DNA of 64,000 nt from Lonicera japonica (lineage: Eukaryota; Streptophyta; Magnoliopsida; Dipsacales; Caprifoliaceae): contig CM038471.1 of the NCBI GenBank assembly GCA_021464415.1, forward strand, positions 8,955,386 through 9,019,385, written 5' to 3'. A model generated the notes under the pieces. The model was given only the letters and a program-made list of their open reading frames with translations, did no database searches and was not told where the DNA came from. This document shows positions 44,562 through 55,712 of this stretch, in pieces; positions within the stretch are counted from its first letter, which is position 1; every line of letters starts with the position of its first letter. A program made the translations under genes and the position numbers.

Positions 44562-47500
44562 CTAGAGGTTCCAGCTATATAAATACTGGGAGTGCCAAGC
44601 TCTCAGATCCGCCACACGCACGCTCACTCGCTGCAAAAAAAGAAAAGAAGGAATCAGCACAGTAAAGATAAATAGGCATGGATATGAAGAGATACTAAGG
44701 GAAGATAAAGCATATAGCTCATCATCAGAACAACCACCCAAGTAATCGAATGTATCCTCAGGAAGAGGATACTCAGGCACCGTATATCGACGGAGACCGA
44801 CACCAATATAAGATATATCCCGAGGAAGTGGCAGCAGGTCTATCAGATGAACAGACGAACCCGCCGGTACAGCAGCAGAAGTGGACCCACCCTCCTCACG
44901 GATTGGGAACAAGGGAGGCCGATAAAAAGAACCCCCGATATCTGGAGATCGGGCCGGAGGGCCCATAGTAGTCGACGAAAGAGGGGTCAGTGTGGCGAAA
45001 GTACGGACGCCTGGAGGATCCACAACAGCCGTCGCTCTCAAAGGCGGGACCCCGCCAGAAGTAGTTGCAATAGCAGGAGGGGTCCGCCCGAACTGCTCAT
45101 AATCGACCCCAAAGTCCGCAGGCTCCCAGGACCGCTCTGAAAAATCTGCTGCACCTCCCTCAACAGCCTCCGCGGCATCAAAAACTACCCCTAGAGATAC
45201 CGATGGACTAGTAGGGAACTCAAAACCCTCAGCCTGCTGCTCCTCTCTAGGCGTCGTTTGAGGAGGCTGCTCTAGAACAGCCGATGTCCCACCTCCCTCA
45301 CCGCCCTCGGGTCTATCATCACCTCCCTCAGGCCTATCATCGCCTCCCCCAGCACCAGCAGAGACGTCCCTCTCTCCCACAGGATCGTCATCGTCAGAGT
45401 CCAAAATGTTATCCTTCTGATCGGGGACAGGCGGCAGCTGACCGGGAACTGTTCGGGACAAATGAGCCTGTCCTCATATATAGTTGGGATCACCTCCCAA
45501 CGCCCGGTACCTCTCATAGAAGACCCGTCCCCGAGTCCCCTTCGGCTCCCTCATCAAGTAACGGGTGGTGAACGCAGCATAATCTCCCTCTTCGGTGAAC
45601 ATCTAAAAACCGAGCCCATCAACCAACGCCTGCATCATCACCGGGTCGACCTCGCCCGTTCGCCTCATCAGAACTGACGGGAATAAAGGAACTCTAGGCC
45701 ACTGGGCCGGTGTATGCTGGCGAATAACTCTTTTGCCCAAGTAGAAGTGGAGGCCGTACTCATCCCTGATAAGTCGCCTGGTCCTCGAGGCGGTCAGAGC
45801 ACGGCCATATCCGAAGTGGGGGCCCAGATCACCCCAGGGGGCCCACTCAATCTGAACAAAAACAAATTTTACTTCAGTGATTTATATTTTATTTACCATT
45901 TATCTATTTTGAAAAGAAAAAATACTAACGATATTTACCTGCTCCTCCAGCAGGTCATGGACGGCAGCAGCTCCGGTCTCCCTGGTCCGATATACATAGG
46001 GAGCCCTGTAGTTCTCCGCGATGAATCGGCGGAGAAGGGGAAACTGATCCTCGTTCTCAATGAGGAGATCCACCTGGGCGCGACCCAGACGAGTATACGC
46101 CACAAACCAACTCTGAAGAGGAAACATAAAGAATATCAGCAACAATCAACGGATAATATGTAAAGGACTGAAACAAAGACAAGGGAACAAAAGTATATAC
46201 CTCCCACAGCAAAGAAAAGCCCTTGAGGTTTAGGGCTAGATGGCGAGAAACCTGGTCCATAGCATCGTAAAGGACGGCAAGAATAAAACCACCACAGTCT
46301 TAATCGAACATGATGATAAAGTCTCTGAGATAGGGCAGCCACCAGAGATGGGCCGGGTACCCCCCACGGGCCTCGAATAAATCATGGAGAGTCAGTAAGA
46401 GGAGAACGCGGGCATACCGACGCGCTTTCAGGCGGGTCATCGGCACCCCTGAAGCAACTAATCTGGCTCTCTCTGTCGCCAGGCGTGTGACCAAAATAGC
46501 TCGGGGAATCGTATCGCCCGAACTCCGTCGCTCAGGAAACCACCCTAGTGCGCCAACAATACCCTCTGCAGTCAGATGCAAGGGGACATCGATTTGTATA
46601 GGGACCCCCTGAGGGAATCCTGGTCAATGCAAATTAATCAAGGGGGGTCATCGTCATCTCCCTCCAACTCTAATGAAAGGTGTGGGTGGTGTCCCACCAG
46701 TGAAAGGCCAGGGCCGACACCAACACAGCTGCCCTAGATACCAGCTCCGGGAGGGCATCAAAGAAAGAACCGAAAGGAGTCGCAAGGAGCAACTCCTGGA
46801 CAGGGGCCGGTGCCTGTCGCCACTCTGAAGAAATGGTGTTGGGGAAACCCTAACCAAGGCCAACCCACTGCAGACAAAAGAAAGAGTACAGGATTATGAA
46901 GATACTTTGGTGTAATTATGAGAGTTATAGGGCTATAGGGGTAAAATATGTAATTTTCCAAAACCTGAGGGTACTTTGGTGTAATTATGAGAGTTATAGG
47001 GCTATAGGGGTAAATTATGTAATTTTCCAAAACCTGAGGGTACTTTGGTGTAATTATGAGAGTTATAGGGCTATAGGGGTAAATTATGTAATTTTCCAAA
47101 ACTTGATGGTACAGTGGTGTAATTATGAGAGTTATAGGGCTATAGGGGTAAATTATGGAATTTTCCAAAACCTGAGGGTACTTTGGTGTAATTATGAGAG
47201 TTATAGGGCTATAAGGGTAAATTATGTAATTTTCCAAAACCTGAGGGTACGTTGGTGTAATTATGAGAGTTATTGGGCTATAGGGGTAAATTATGTCATT
47301 TTCTAAAACCTGAGGGTACTTTGGTGTAATTATGAGAGATATAGGGTTATAGGGGTAATTTATGTAATTTTCCAAAACCTGAGGGTACGTTGGTGTAATT
47401 ATGAGAGTTATAGGGCTATAGGGGTAAATTATGTAATTTTTCCAAAACCTGAGGGTACTTTGGTGTAATTATGAGAGATATAGGGTTATAGGGGTAAATT

Positions 47501-48452
47501 ATGTAATTTTCCAAAACCTGAAGGTACTTTGGTATAATTACGAGAGTTATAGGGTTATAGGGGTAAATGATGTAATTTTTCAAAACCTAAGGGAACTTTG
47601 GTGTAATTATGAGAATTATAGTGCTATAGGGGTAAAATATGTAATTTTCCAAAACCTGAGGGTACTTTGGTGTAATTATGAGAGTTATAGGGGTAAATTA
47701 TGTAATTTTCCAAAACTTGAGGGTACTTTGGTGTAATTACGAGAGTTATAGGGCTATAGGGATAAATTATGTAATTTTCCAAAACCTAAGGGTACTTTGG
47801 TGTAATTATGAGAGTTATAGGGTTATAAGGGTAAATTATGTAATTTTTCAAAACCTGAGGGTACTTTGGTGTAATTACGAGAGTTATACGGCTATAGGGG
47901 TAAATTATGTAATTTTCCAAAACCTGAGGGTACTTTGGTGTAATTATGAGAGATATAGGGTTATAGGGGTAAATTATGTAAATTTTCCGAAACCTGAGGG
48001 TACTTTGGTGTAATTATGAGAGATATAGGGTTAAAAGGTTAACATTATGTAGTTTCCTAAAAACCTAAGAGGTATCACAGGTAAAAGTATGTGTTCACTA
48101 AATCGGACGTTATTTCTAGGCAGATATGCGTACTAACATTGTTCAAAATACATGCAGGAAACGACAGAAATAATAGAACAGATAAAAACACGAAAAGAAG
48201 ACATACTAGAGACCGTCGACGGATCTCGTGAGAAACAGGCTCCATCAAGAGCCACGGAACGTTCGGGACCGGAGTAACCCGGGTAACGTCTCGGTAGACC
48301 ACCGCCCGACCGCGGTCTACCCCATCCTCACGGTACCAATCAAGGTCCTCCCAGTCATCATGGTGAGGGCTGCACCGGAGAACGCCCTGAGCGTCGGTAA
48401 AGGTGACCTCATCTTGGTCACCCTCTAATCTATTTGGCTGTGCAGGATCCAT
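44562..48452 (-). pseudogene. antisense five-exon plant mobile domain (PMD) gene
   Basis: Exons by my reading: 48207-48452, 46201-46867, 45939-46112, about 44698-45851 and 44562-44632, with GT...AG borders (for example a GTAAATATC donor at 45938 and TTTTTTTGCAG before 44632). Exon 1 starts MDPAQPNRLEGDQDEV. Exon 2 carries the PMD core (FHWWDTTHTFH, a stop, SWREMTMTP; later LHLTAEGIVGALGWFP and LFEARGGYPAHLWWLPYLRD). Exon 3 follows with SWFVAYTRLGRAQVDLLIEN. Exon 4 continues with IEWAPWGDLGPHF and an acidic, Gly/Pro-rich tail. Stops in exons 2 and 4 and a frameshift near 46620 inactivate it. PMD proteins act in transposon silencing or are carried by transposons. Confidence 0.75.
46890..48065. 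repeat. 69-bp minisatellite in intron 1 of the PMD gene
   Basis: About 17 head-to-tail copies with a period of 69 bp (TACTTTGGTGTAATTATGAG..., TATAGGGGTAAATTATG...). The period is divisible by three, so most copies stay open on both strands and produce meaningless ORFs of up to 205 codons. Single-base changes and small indels separate the copies. Confidence 0.93.
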
Positions 48453-48589
48453 CTGAGTGTAAGTAGAGTATAAGAAAAGTCGAAAAAGTCAGAAAAGCGG
48501 CAGGGCTTCCACGCTTGAGAGAAGAGAGAAAGAAAGCTAGAGAGAGAAAGAGAAATGAGAGAATGAGGTGGAATGAGCTCAGCAAGAGG

Positions 48590-48673
48590 CATATATAATG
48601 AACCAATTTGTCGGGCGACAAATGGACTTATTGTCACGCGACAAATGGTCCTATCCCGAAGTGTCGCGCGACA
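48590..48673 (-). promoter_or_regulatory. promoter of the antisense PMD gene
   Basis: Minus-strand TATATATG box at about 48590-48598, about 140 bp before the ATG at 48452. Upstream lie TGTCGGGCGACA (48609), TGTCACGCGACA (48632) and the perfect TGTCGCGCGACA (48662), at distances of 23 and 30 bp. It is the same motif as in this element's LTRs. Confidence 0.75.
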
Positions 48674-48725
48674 ATCACCTCCATCCCCTGATTTTTTGAC
48701 CTTTGTCTCATTTTATCTCCTGCAG

Positions 48726-49060
48726 GGGTACTTCAGAGAAGCAGTTATCGAAAAAATTGCTAAAAACCGCACACCCAGGATGAAAATTCGAGGAAAACTT
48801 CCAAATCATCTCTCTGAAAAATGCGAGGAAGAAATACAACGGTTAAAGTAGTCTCCGATCTCTCAGAAAGGACTGAGACCATCAATGAGAAAAAGCAAAA
48901 TATTGAGATAAGACAGGAATAGAAAAAATTAAAAAAGTAGAAAAGAGAAAGAACCCGCATAAGCGCCCAAAAACGAGCGAGAGAAATAGAAATGCAGAGT
49001 GACAGGGAGAGCCACACCAAAAGTGACAGCTAGGCCAAAACCGGCTCAGGGTTTCGTTTT
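48726..49060 (+). pseudogene. sense-strand coiled-coil ORF remnant
   Basis: A good acceptor (ATTTTATCTCCTGCAG at about 48710-48725) precedes YFREAVIEKIAKNRTPRMK and LSEKCEEEIQRLK. After a one-base shift near 48848 it reads VVSDLSERTETINEKKQNIE and, past two stops, RTRISAQKRAREIEMQSDRE. The heptad-like, charged content suggests a coiled coil. I do not recognise the protein. It is transcribed away from the PMD gene and could have been a spliced accessory exon. Confidence 0.4.
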
Positions 49061-49509
49061 GGGTGAGTAACGCTCCTTATCACGACAAAGGGATAAAAAG
49101 ACTCCTGGTCAAAAACAGAAAAGGCCAGGAAAAGTCTTTCCCAAAAGAGGGAGAAATAAGGGCATCGAAAAACAGAATACGATGTGGGCTCACCAAAAGA
49201 GAAAACAAAGAAGAGAACAGAGATCAGAGATTGAACTTTCAAACAAATTTTCTTTTCAGCACTATACAGAAGAGATGGTTTGGAAAACCTCGAAACATCA
49301 CTCTGCAGACAGCAAGAAAAATCTAAAAACTGCCTTCTGAGAGAAGCATCTTCACTCAAAGAAAACATGAGAGTAAAGTTCAGAAAGATACAGGAAAACG
49401 GACATCCAGATAAAAGATCAGACCTCGAGAAGCTCTTTTCACCCACACTAAAATTTCTCTCTCTCACTCTAGCAGTCTAAGAGAGACAACAAACAATTCA
49501 CCAGAGTAC
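49061..49509. other. non-coding stretch before minisatellite 2
   Basis: Purine-rich + strand with short overlapping ORFs and no recognisable domain; part of the 3' region of the Tat/Ogre element. Confidence 0.5.
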
Positions 49510-51090
49510 AACACAAGCCCTCTTCGGAGGCAAATCACAAACACAAGCCCTCGCCAGAGGAAAAAGTACTCACAAAGCCCTCCCAGAGGCAATTTTCTTT
49601 CTTCTTACAGATCAAAAGCCCTCCCAGAGAGGCACAATGTAGCAATGGTAGTCCTCTCACCTGAGGCGAGAAGAGCAAAGCCCTCCCAGAGAGGCATATT
49701 GTAGCAATGGTAGTCTTCCCACCTGAGGCGAAGCCCTCCCAGAGAGGCACATTGTAGCAATGGCAGTCCTCCCACCTGAGGCGAAGCCCTCCTAGAGAGG
49801 CACAGTGTAGCAATGGCAGTCCTCCCACCTGAGGCGAGAAGATTAAAAGCCTTCCCAGAGAGGCACAGTGTAGCAATGGTAGTCCTCCCACCTGAGATGA
49901 AGCCCTCCCAGAGAGACACAGTGTAGCAATGGTAGTCCTCCCACATGAGGCGAAGCCCTCTCAGAGGAGGCACAGTGTAGCAATGGTAGACCTCCCACCC
50001 AAGGCAAGAAGAGCAAAGCCCTCCCAGAGAGGCACAGTGTAGCAATGGTAGTCCTCCCACCTGAGGCGAGAAGATCAAAAGCCCTCCCACAGAGGCACAG
50101 TGTAGTAATGGTAGTCCTCCCACCTGAGGCGAGAAGATCAAAAGCCCTCCTAGAGAGGCACAGTGTAGCAATGGTAGTCCTCCCACATGAGGCGAAGCCC
50201 TCCCAGAGGAGGCACAGTGTAGCAATGGTAGTCCTCCCACTTGAGGTGAGAAGATCAAAAGCCCTCCCAGAGAGGCACAATGTAGCAATGGTAGTCCTCC
50301 CACATGAGGCGAAGCCCTCTCATAGGAGGCACAGTGTAGCAATGGTAGTCCTCCCACCTGAGGCAAGAAGAGCAAAGCCCTCCTAGAGAGGCACAGTGTA
50401 GCAATGGTAGTCCTCCCACCTGAGGCGAGAAGATCAAAAGCCCTCCCAGAGAGGCACAGTATAGTAATGGTAGTCCTCCCACCTGAGGCGAGAAGATCAA
50501 AATCCCTCCCAGAGAGGCACAGTGTAGCAATGGTAGTCCTCCCACATGAGGCGAAGCCCTCCCAGAAGAGGCACAGTGTAGCAATGGTAGTCCTCCCACC
50601 TGAGGCAAGAAGAGCAAAGCCCTCCCAGAGTGGCACAGTGTAGCAATGGTAGTCCTCCCACCTGAGGCAAGAAGATCCAAAGCCTTCCCAGAGAGGCACA
50701 GTGTAGTAATGGTAGTCCTCCCACCTGAGGCGAGAAGATCAAAAGCCCTCCCAGAGAGGCATAGTGTAGCAATGGTAGTCCTCCCACCTGAGGCGAAGCC
50801 CTCCCAGAGAGGCACAGTGTAACAAATGGTAGTCCTCCCACCTGAGGCGAAGCCCTCCCAGAGAGGCACAATGTAGCAATGGAGTTCCTTCCACCTGAGG
50901 CGAAGCCCTCCCAGAGAGGCACAGTGGAGTAATGGTAGTCCTCCCACCTGAGGCGCAAAGTGGAACAAAAGGTAGTCCTCCCATCAAAGGCGAATGGAGC
51001 AAATAAAATCCCTCTCCGGAGGCAAAGAGGTAACACAAGCCCTCTCCAGAGGCAAAACCAAACACAAAGCCCTCTCCGGAGGCACTCACG
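49510..51090. repeat. minisatellite 2 (about 63 and 53 bp units)
   Basis: About 25 tandem units built from CAATGGTAGTCCTCCCACCT, GAGGCGA and CCCTCCCAGAGAGGCACAGT. A short form lacks about 10 bp (the GAGAAGATCA block). The 63-bp form keeps one frame open on the minus strand for 364 codons, which I regard as an artefact. Tandem arrays in the region before the 3' LTR are known from Tat/Ogre elements. Confidence 0.93.
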
Positions 51091-51185
51091 ATCACTTTTT
51101 TGCATACGCACACTTACTTAGAGTTCTTGTGGGAGCCATGGATCATGGTCTCTTCTAGTCGCTTCAATTCCTTGCAAGCAAGGAG

Positions 51186-51202
51186 CTTGAGTCGAGAGGG
51201 TC
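51186..51202 (+). other. polypurine-like tract before the 3' LTR
   Basis: TTGAGTCGAGAGGGTC directly precedes TGTAGACACC. It is moderately purine-rich, in the position of the PPT. Confidence 0.5.
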
Positions 51203-52763
51203 TGTAGACACCCCAATCCGAGACCCCCGCAAGAACCCTAACGACCTTCGAAAACTACTATTTTTGGGTTCGGGACCCACCCGAGCACCCGAAACTACCC
51301 CGAAAGGGTTTGTTGGCCAACAAACTTATTTTTAAGTGGGATTGTCGCACGACATATCAGTATGTCGCGCGACAATAACTGTTATGTCGCGCGACAATCA
51401 CTCCTTTGTCGCGCGACAAACCCCTTTGACCCCGACCAACCACTTTCTGGCACATCACAGTGTCAGAACCCATCACTTCAGCCGTTTGTCGCGGGACATT
51501 GTACATTATGTCGCGCAACACTTGCCCTTTCTGGGGATATGTCGCGCGACAATCTTTCCCGAGCAGTATAAAAAGGCCAACACCCCCAAGGGTTCCAGGA
51601 AGCAACTTGGGATTGAGGAATTCTAAGCTTTAAATCTGATTTTCTAGTCTTTCATCAACCATTCTCTATTATCGTCTTATTTCTGAAGAGTTATCGAATC
51701 TATTCCTGACACTCGACGTGTCCCGTCTCTGGAATCGAATTCTCAGAAATATCTGAAGAAGGAAAAGATTATAATCGCCGAAAATCTCTCCGCCGCATTA
51801 TATTTTCTTTCTTAATATTATTATTCTAATCGGGAAGGTAAAGAAAGTCCCTTCTAGTATTTAAATTAGATATCTGTGTACTTGTTTTACTTCTGTTGTT
51901 CTGTCCACGTTTTATTTGAATAAACTTATTGCCAAGTTATAAATAGTCTACCGTTTTCAAAACAAAAGACCTTGATAAAACCATTTGCAAAACCAGAAGA
52001 GTAAATATATTACCATCCGGATAAAATCCTGTTTTCAAAACCCGGACCGGTAAAACTTACTTAAGAATTAAAAACCCGGTATATCCTATCTGTTTCATAG
52101 ATTGTGATGCATCTGGTAGAACTCCCCTCAAGAGTTCTAATTCCATATTGAATTAGTTCCGATATGAGACCCAAACTTTTTCCAAAATAAGTTAAAACCC
52201 GAGAAAAATCGTCATTATCTGAGAAATAATATGGGAAACTCCCTCTCTAAAGAAAAACCCATTTTTGTCACTTGTACTTTCATCCCTCAAAACTAGACCT
52301 TAGATCTCGGAACACAAAGGTTTTTATCCCTTTTCCCATTTTTTCCAAAAATTAGGGTTTTCACTTAGAAAGTAGTAGACTGTCAGTAAAAGCATCCAAG
52401 TTTTTCAACATAGAATAAACATATAAAAGACCACTAGAGACCGAAAGGGAGGAATGGGTGCTTAACACCTTCCCAAATCGTAATATAGTTTCCGAACCCT
52501 ATAAAATCCTGGTTTCGTAGACAAACGTGTAAATAAAGGCTTGTCTATAGCCTTTATTCTTACATGACCCTTTTTTGTCAGTTTTCTCGTAAAACGTACT
52601 GGCGACTCTGAACGAACCCTTTTGTATCTAGAAATAGAACATAGGGACATGCGATATGAGTTATCAAAATACTCTAGCAAATGGAACGACGGAATCCGTT
52701 CCGACGTTTCAGACGCCCAACAAACGGGACGAGACCCGGGGGTCGCATTTGTGGATTCTCACA
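51203..52763 (+). repeat. 3' LTR of the Tat/Ogre element
   Basis: 1561 bp. Palindrome sites start at 51343, 51363, 51385, 51407, 51487, 51509 and 51540, with the same spacing as in the 5' LTR (20, 22, 22, 80, 22, 31). TATAAAAAGG lies at 51567-51576. The two LTRs differ most in this U3 stretch. Confidence 0.93.
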
Positions 52764-53671
52764 GGCTTGCAAAGATAATACAATACTCATACATTCATTA
52801 GGTGATCTATAACTAATGGAAAAAATAAAATTCAAACTTAAATTGGATTACATTCAAAGATTAAGCTTGCATCCTTTACTACGGACTCCTAACAAACGAT
52901 TTAGCTAAACATAATCAAATTAAACATGAAAATAAGCTTTGAAATTATGAAAAATAGTAGAAATATACCTAATAACATAGAAAATCAGATTTGAAATTGT
53001 TTGGCTCTGGAATTACTCAATTCCGATTTAAAACGAAGATTTTATGCTTAAAACTGAAAACAAACTCAAAAACTGACAAAAATATTAGAAAATCGACTAT
53101 AACCGTAAAAATTCTAAAAAATCAGATTACTAATCATGAATAAAGAATCACATATGAATAGCACTGAAAAACTATAAATTATTTGAATATAGAACGAGAA
53201 ACAAGCATAAATTGATAAAACACTGACAAACCGAATAAATAAACCTATAAACCTTAGGATCATACCCTAAAATGTGGTTTTAGTATTGATTCCAGAATAT
53301 ACATGATTTTTAACAACTAATTTAAGAATATCAAAGAAAACACACAAGAAAAGGCAATTGAATTGAATTAAAAGAGAAAACTAGGGTTACCTGAATAAAG
53401 AATAACAATTGAGATTGAAACTTGATATAACGATGAATGAAATCTTGATTACACCAATAATCCAGCCTCAATGTATCACAAACAAACTAAACTAACAATT
53501 GTATTTAGGAATTGAAAAGAAAAATACTCAAGTTTGATCGTCAGATGTTATTCATATGAGATAATATGGTCTTTTATATGTCCCATAAGTGTCTCTGGTT
53601 GTTGGTTGGATAATCGTTGAGGAAACGGGTCGAAAAGAGCCAAAAATAAAAAATGGACCAAAACTTAAAGA

Positions 53672-53706
53672 GGGGATCGGTCCTCACCTTGTGGGGATCG
53701 ATCCTC
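53672..53706 (-). promoter_or_regulatory. paired GGATCGATCC-type near-palindromes in the Athila-like LTR
   Basis: GGGGATCGGTCCTC (53672-53685) and GGGGATCGATCCTC (53693-53706) are 21 bp apart. The second contains the perfect 10-bp palindrome GGATCGATCC. The position inside the LTR parallels the CCATGATCGATCATGG cluster at 58027-58128. Confidence 0.55.
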
Positions 53707-54330
53707 TTGATTTTTTTATTATTTTTTTCTTCTTTTTCTTTTGGCTGTTTCTTCTTTTACTCATAACTTTTTGCTTCGAATTTTGATTGACTCACTGCTT
53801 TCGCCTATGAGTAGGTAATTTAATTCTCTACTACTTCTATTTCTTGAGATTTCTTCAAATTTCCATTGTAGAAAAACTTTGATCAGCTACAACTTTGAAC
53901 TTTTTATGGCAGTTCTCGGTTTTGTTCGAAAACTTCCAGAATTGATTCGGTTGAGCTTCTTTCCTCACGAGATCACTCTTGGACACTTTCATGCACTTAA
54001 TTCATGCTTGGATACTTGCTATTCTCTTCTCCCTAGCATTTTAGGGGTAGTTTGAGGAGTTTTCCTCGCCTCGGGCATCGGAATAGATACTGATTTCTTT
54101 TTCGGACCTTCATCTTACACTTTTTCGCTTTGAACCTTCTATTTTGCATACAACCTCAATTGCTTAACTACTTTAGGTCTACAAAATGGCTTAGTAACAC
54201 AAAAATACAATGCAGTGCCTTCTTTTCATGCTTAAACTGAATTTACATGCAATTTTCGGCTTTAGATGGTAACTAGAAGCTAATTGAGCCTTGTTTAAGG
54301 GTTTAGAAATGTAATTTCTGGGCTCAATCA

Positions 54331-54716
54331 CTATAGGCTATGGTGTGTACTTATTTAAATTAATACATCTTTAGGTTTCGAGCAAGTAATTTAACATTTT
54401 AATTATGTTTACATGATGTTAAAAGGAATAACTTTTTAATTTAAGATTTATTTTTTCAGAACTAGGACTATTTATTTTGATTTTTAAGTAATATAAAGTA
54501 TTCAATATAGTGTGTGCATGCATATAATAATTTACACCACACCATTATTTACTGCAAATTATCAAGAAAATAAGTACTTATCATATTACTCATCGTATAT
54601 ATAGTTAATATAAAAATATTTGACAGATCATTGCCCCTGAATGTAACAAAAATGTACAAATTTAGAAAGGTACCGACCATAGCTTATAGTAGAAATTACT
54701 TACCCCCTTGCTACTC
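54331..54716. mobile_element. MITE body, copy 1 (right piece)
   Basis: Continuation of 28889-28919. It ends with ACCATAGCTTATAGTAGAAA and TACTTACC...TTGCTACT, the inverted form of the left end. It aligns along its whole length with 54727-55137. Confidence 0.75.
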
Positions 54717-54726
54717 TATATGTAAG

Positions 54727-55137
54727 TAGTGTAATGGTAGGTACTTTCCATCGTAAGCTATAGTGCGTACTTCTCTAAATTAACACATATTTACATTTTG
54801 AGTTAGTGATTTAACATTTTAATTATCTTTACATGATGTTAAAAATAACAACTGTTCAATTTGAGATTTTTTTTAAGAACTAAAACTATTTATTTTGTTT
54901 TTTTATGTAATATAGACTATTCACTATAGTGTGTGCATGCACACCATAATAAATTAAATCATGACATTATTTACCATAAATTAGCAAGAAAATCAAGTAC
55001 TTATCATATTAATCATCGTATATATAAATAATATAACAATATTTGATGGATCATTACCCTTAAATATAACAAAAATATACAAATTTAGAGAGATGACCAC
55101 CATAGCTTATGGTGGAAAGTACTTACCATCCTGCTAC
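54727..55137. mobile_element. small MITE, copy 2
   Basis: About 410 bp with inverted ends of about 35 bp (AGTGTAATGGTAGGTACTTT at the left, the complement of AAAGTACTTACCATCCTGCT at the right). Interior landmarks shared with copy 1 are ATGTTAAAA, GTGTGTGCATGCA, AGTACTTATCATATTA and TCATCGTATATATA. It has no ORF. Superfamily not determined. Confidence 0.8.
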
Positions 55138-55138
55138 T

Positions 55139-55611
55139 CAAGGCCGGCCTTGAGTTTTGAGGGGCTCTAGGCGAAATTTGGTTTTGGGGCCTTTTTGTAT
55201 ACTCATGTAACATAATTAATTATATCAATAAACTACAACTGATACACACACATATATATATACACAAATTATGAGATTTGAAAATTAACAAAAAGAGTAA
55301 TTAAATTTCTTATTTATATAGAATTTAGTTAAAATTTTTTTAAAAGATGGCATATTATTCAACATTAGAAAAAAAAAACTCATCGATATATAGGGTTTAG
55401 GGCTGTTTTATTGCATTTTTTTTTTCTTATTTTAGTTGAATTGGGAACTTGGGCTTGCAAGTGTACTTGTTAAAACAAAAAAAAATAAGAAGGTCAACCA
55501 ATCCCATACCAAGACTCCGAACTCAAGTTGAAAGACAAGCACCATCACCCGCTATATATGTCGGGGGCCATAGGCGGCCACATGGGTCGCCTATGCCCAG
55601 GGCCGGCTCTG
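55139..55611. mobile_element. hAT-type MITE with GGCCGG termini
   Basis: 473 bp. Ends CAAGGCCGGCCTTGAG and, inverted, CAGAGCCGGCCCTGGG. 8-bp TSD CTGCTACT/CTGGTACT with one mismatch (55131-55138 and 55612-55619). It abuts the end of MITE copy 2. Confidence 0.82.
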
Positions 55612-55624
55612 CTGGTACTTTATA

Positions 55625-55712
55625 TATGAGTAGTGTAATGGTAGAGACTTCCCACCATAGACTATAGTGGGTACTTCTCTAAATTAACACATCTTTAGGT
55701 TTCGAGTTTAGA
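55625..55712. repeat. MITE fragment, copy 3 (left end only)
   Basis: AGTGTAATGGTAGAGACTTC through ACATCTTTAGGTTTCGAGTT matches the first 90 bases of copies 1 and 2, then homology stops. Confidence 0.75.

Larger units (their letters stand above)
29901..52763 (+). mobile_element. complete Tat/Ogre-type Ty3/gypsy retrotransposon (22.9 kb)
   Basis: LTRs at 29901-31463 and 51203-52763 (TGTAGACACC...GATTCTCACA) with perfect TSD GGCTT (29896-29900 and 52764-52768). Order on +: LTR, PBS, leader, gag, protease, RT, RNase H, second (archaeal-like) RNase H, integrase. Then come two antisense genes, two minisatellites, PPT and LTR. Giant size, YVDD reverse transcriptase, tandem RNase H domains and the antisense accessory genes fit the Tat lineage including Ogre. 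Two solo LTRs are nested inside (38458-40672 and 42906-44057). All ORFs are broken, and the LTRs differ by several percent. Confidence 0.93.
28920..54330 (-). mobile_element. Athila-like solo LTR, split by the Tat/Ogre element
   Basis: Left part 28920-29900, right part 52769-54330, joined through the Ogre TSD GGCTT; about 2.54 kb in total. It begins TGACTACGCTCAGAAAGTGC and ends GGGCTCAATCA. The start closely parallels the LTR at 56711 (shared CCCAAGTGCA and TCAAGTTGTAATA). It contains the near-palindrome pair around GGATCGATCC at 53672 and 53693. The TSD is not clean. There are no ORFs. Confidence 0.65.

Noticed and set aside
46758..48013. ORFs of 111-205 codons with a 23-residue repeat
   Set aside because: Created by the 69-bp minisatellite, open on both strands.
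49605..50968. Long minus-strand ORFs (up to 364 codons) rich in GGLPLLHCASLG repeats
   Set aside because: Direct product of a 63-bp (21-codon) minisatellite; open in several frames on both strands, with no domain.
55449..55667. 72-codon + strand ORF
   Set aside because: Lies across the right end of the GGCCGG hAT MITE; no coding content.
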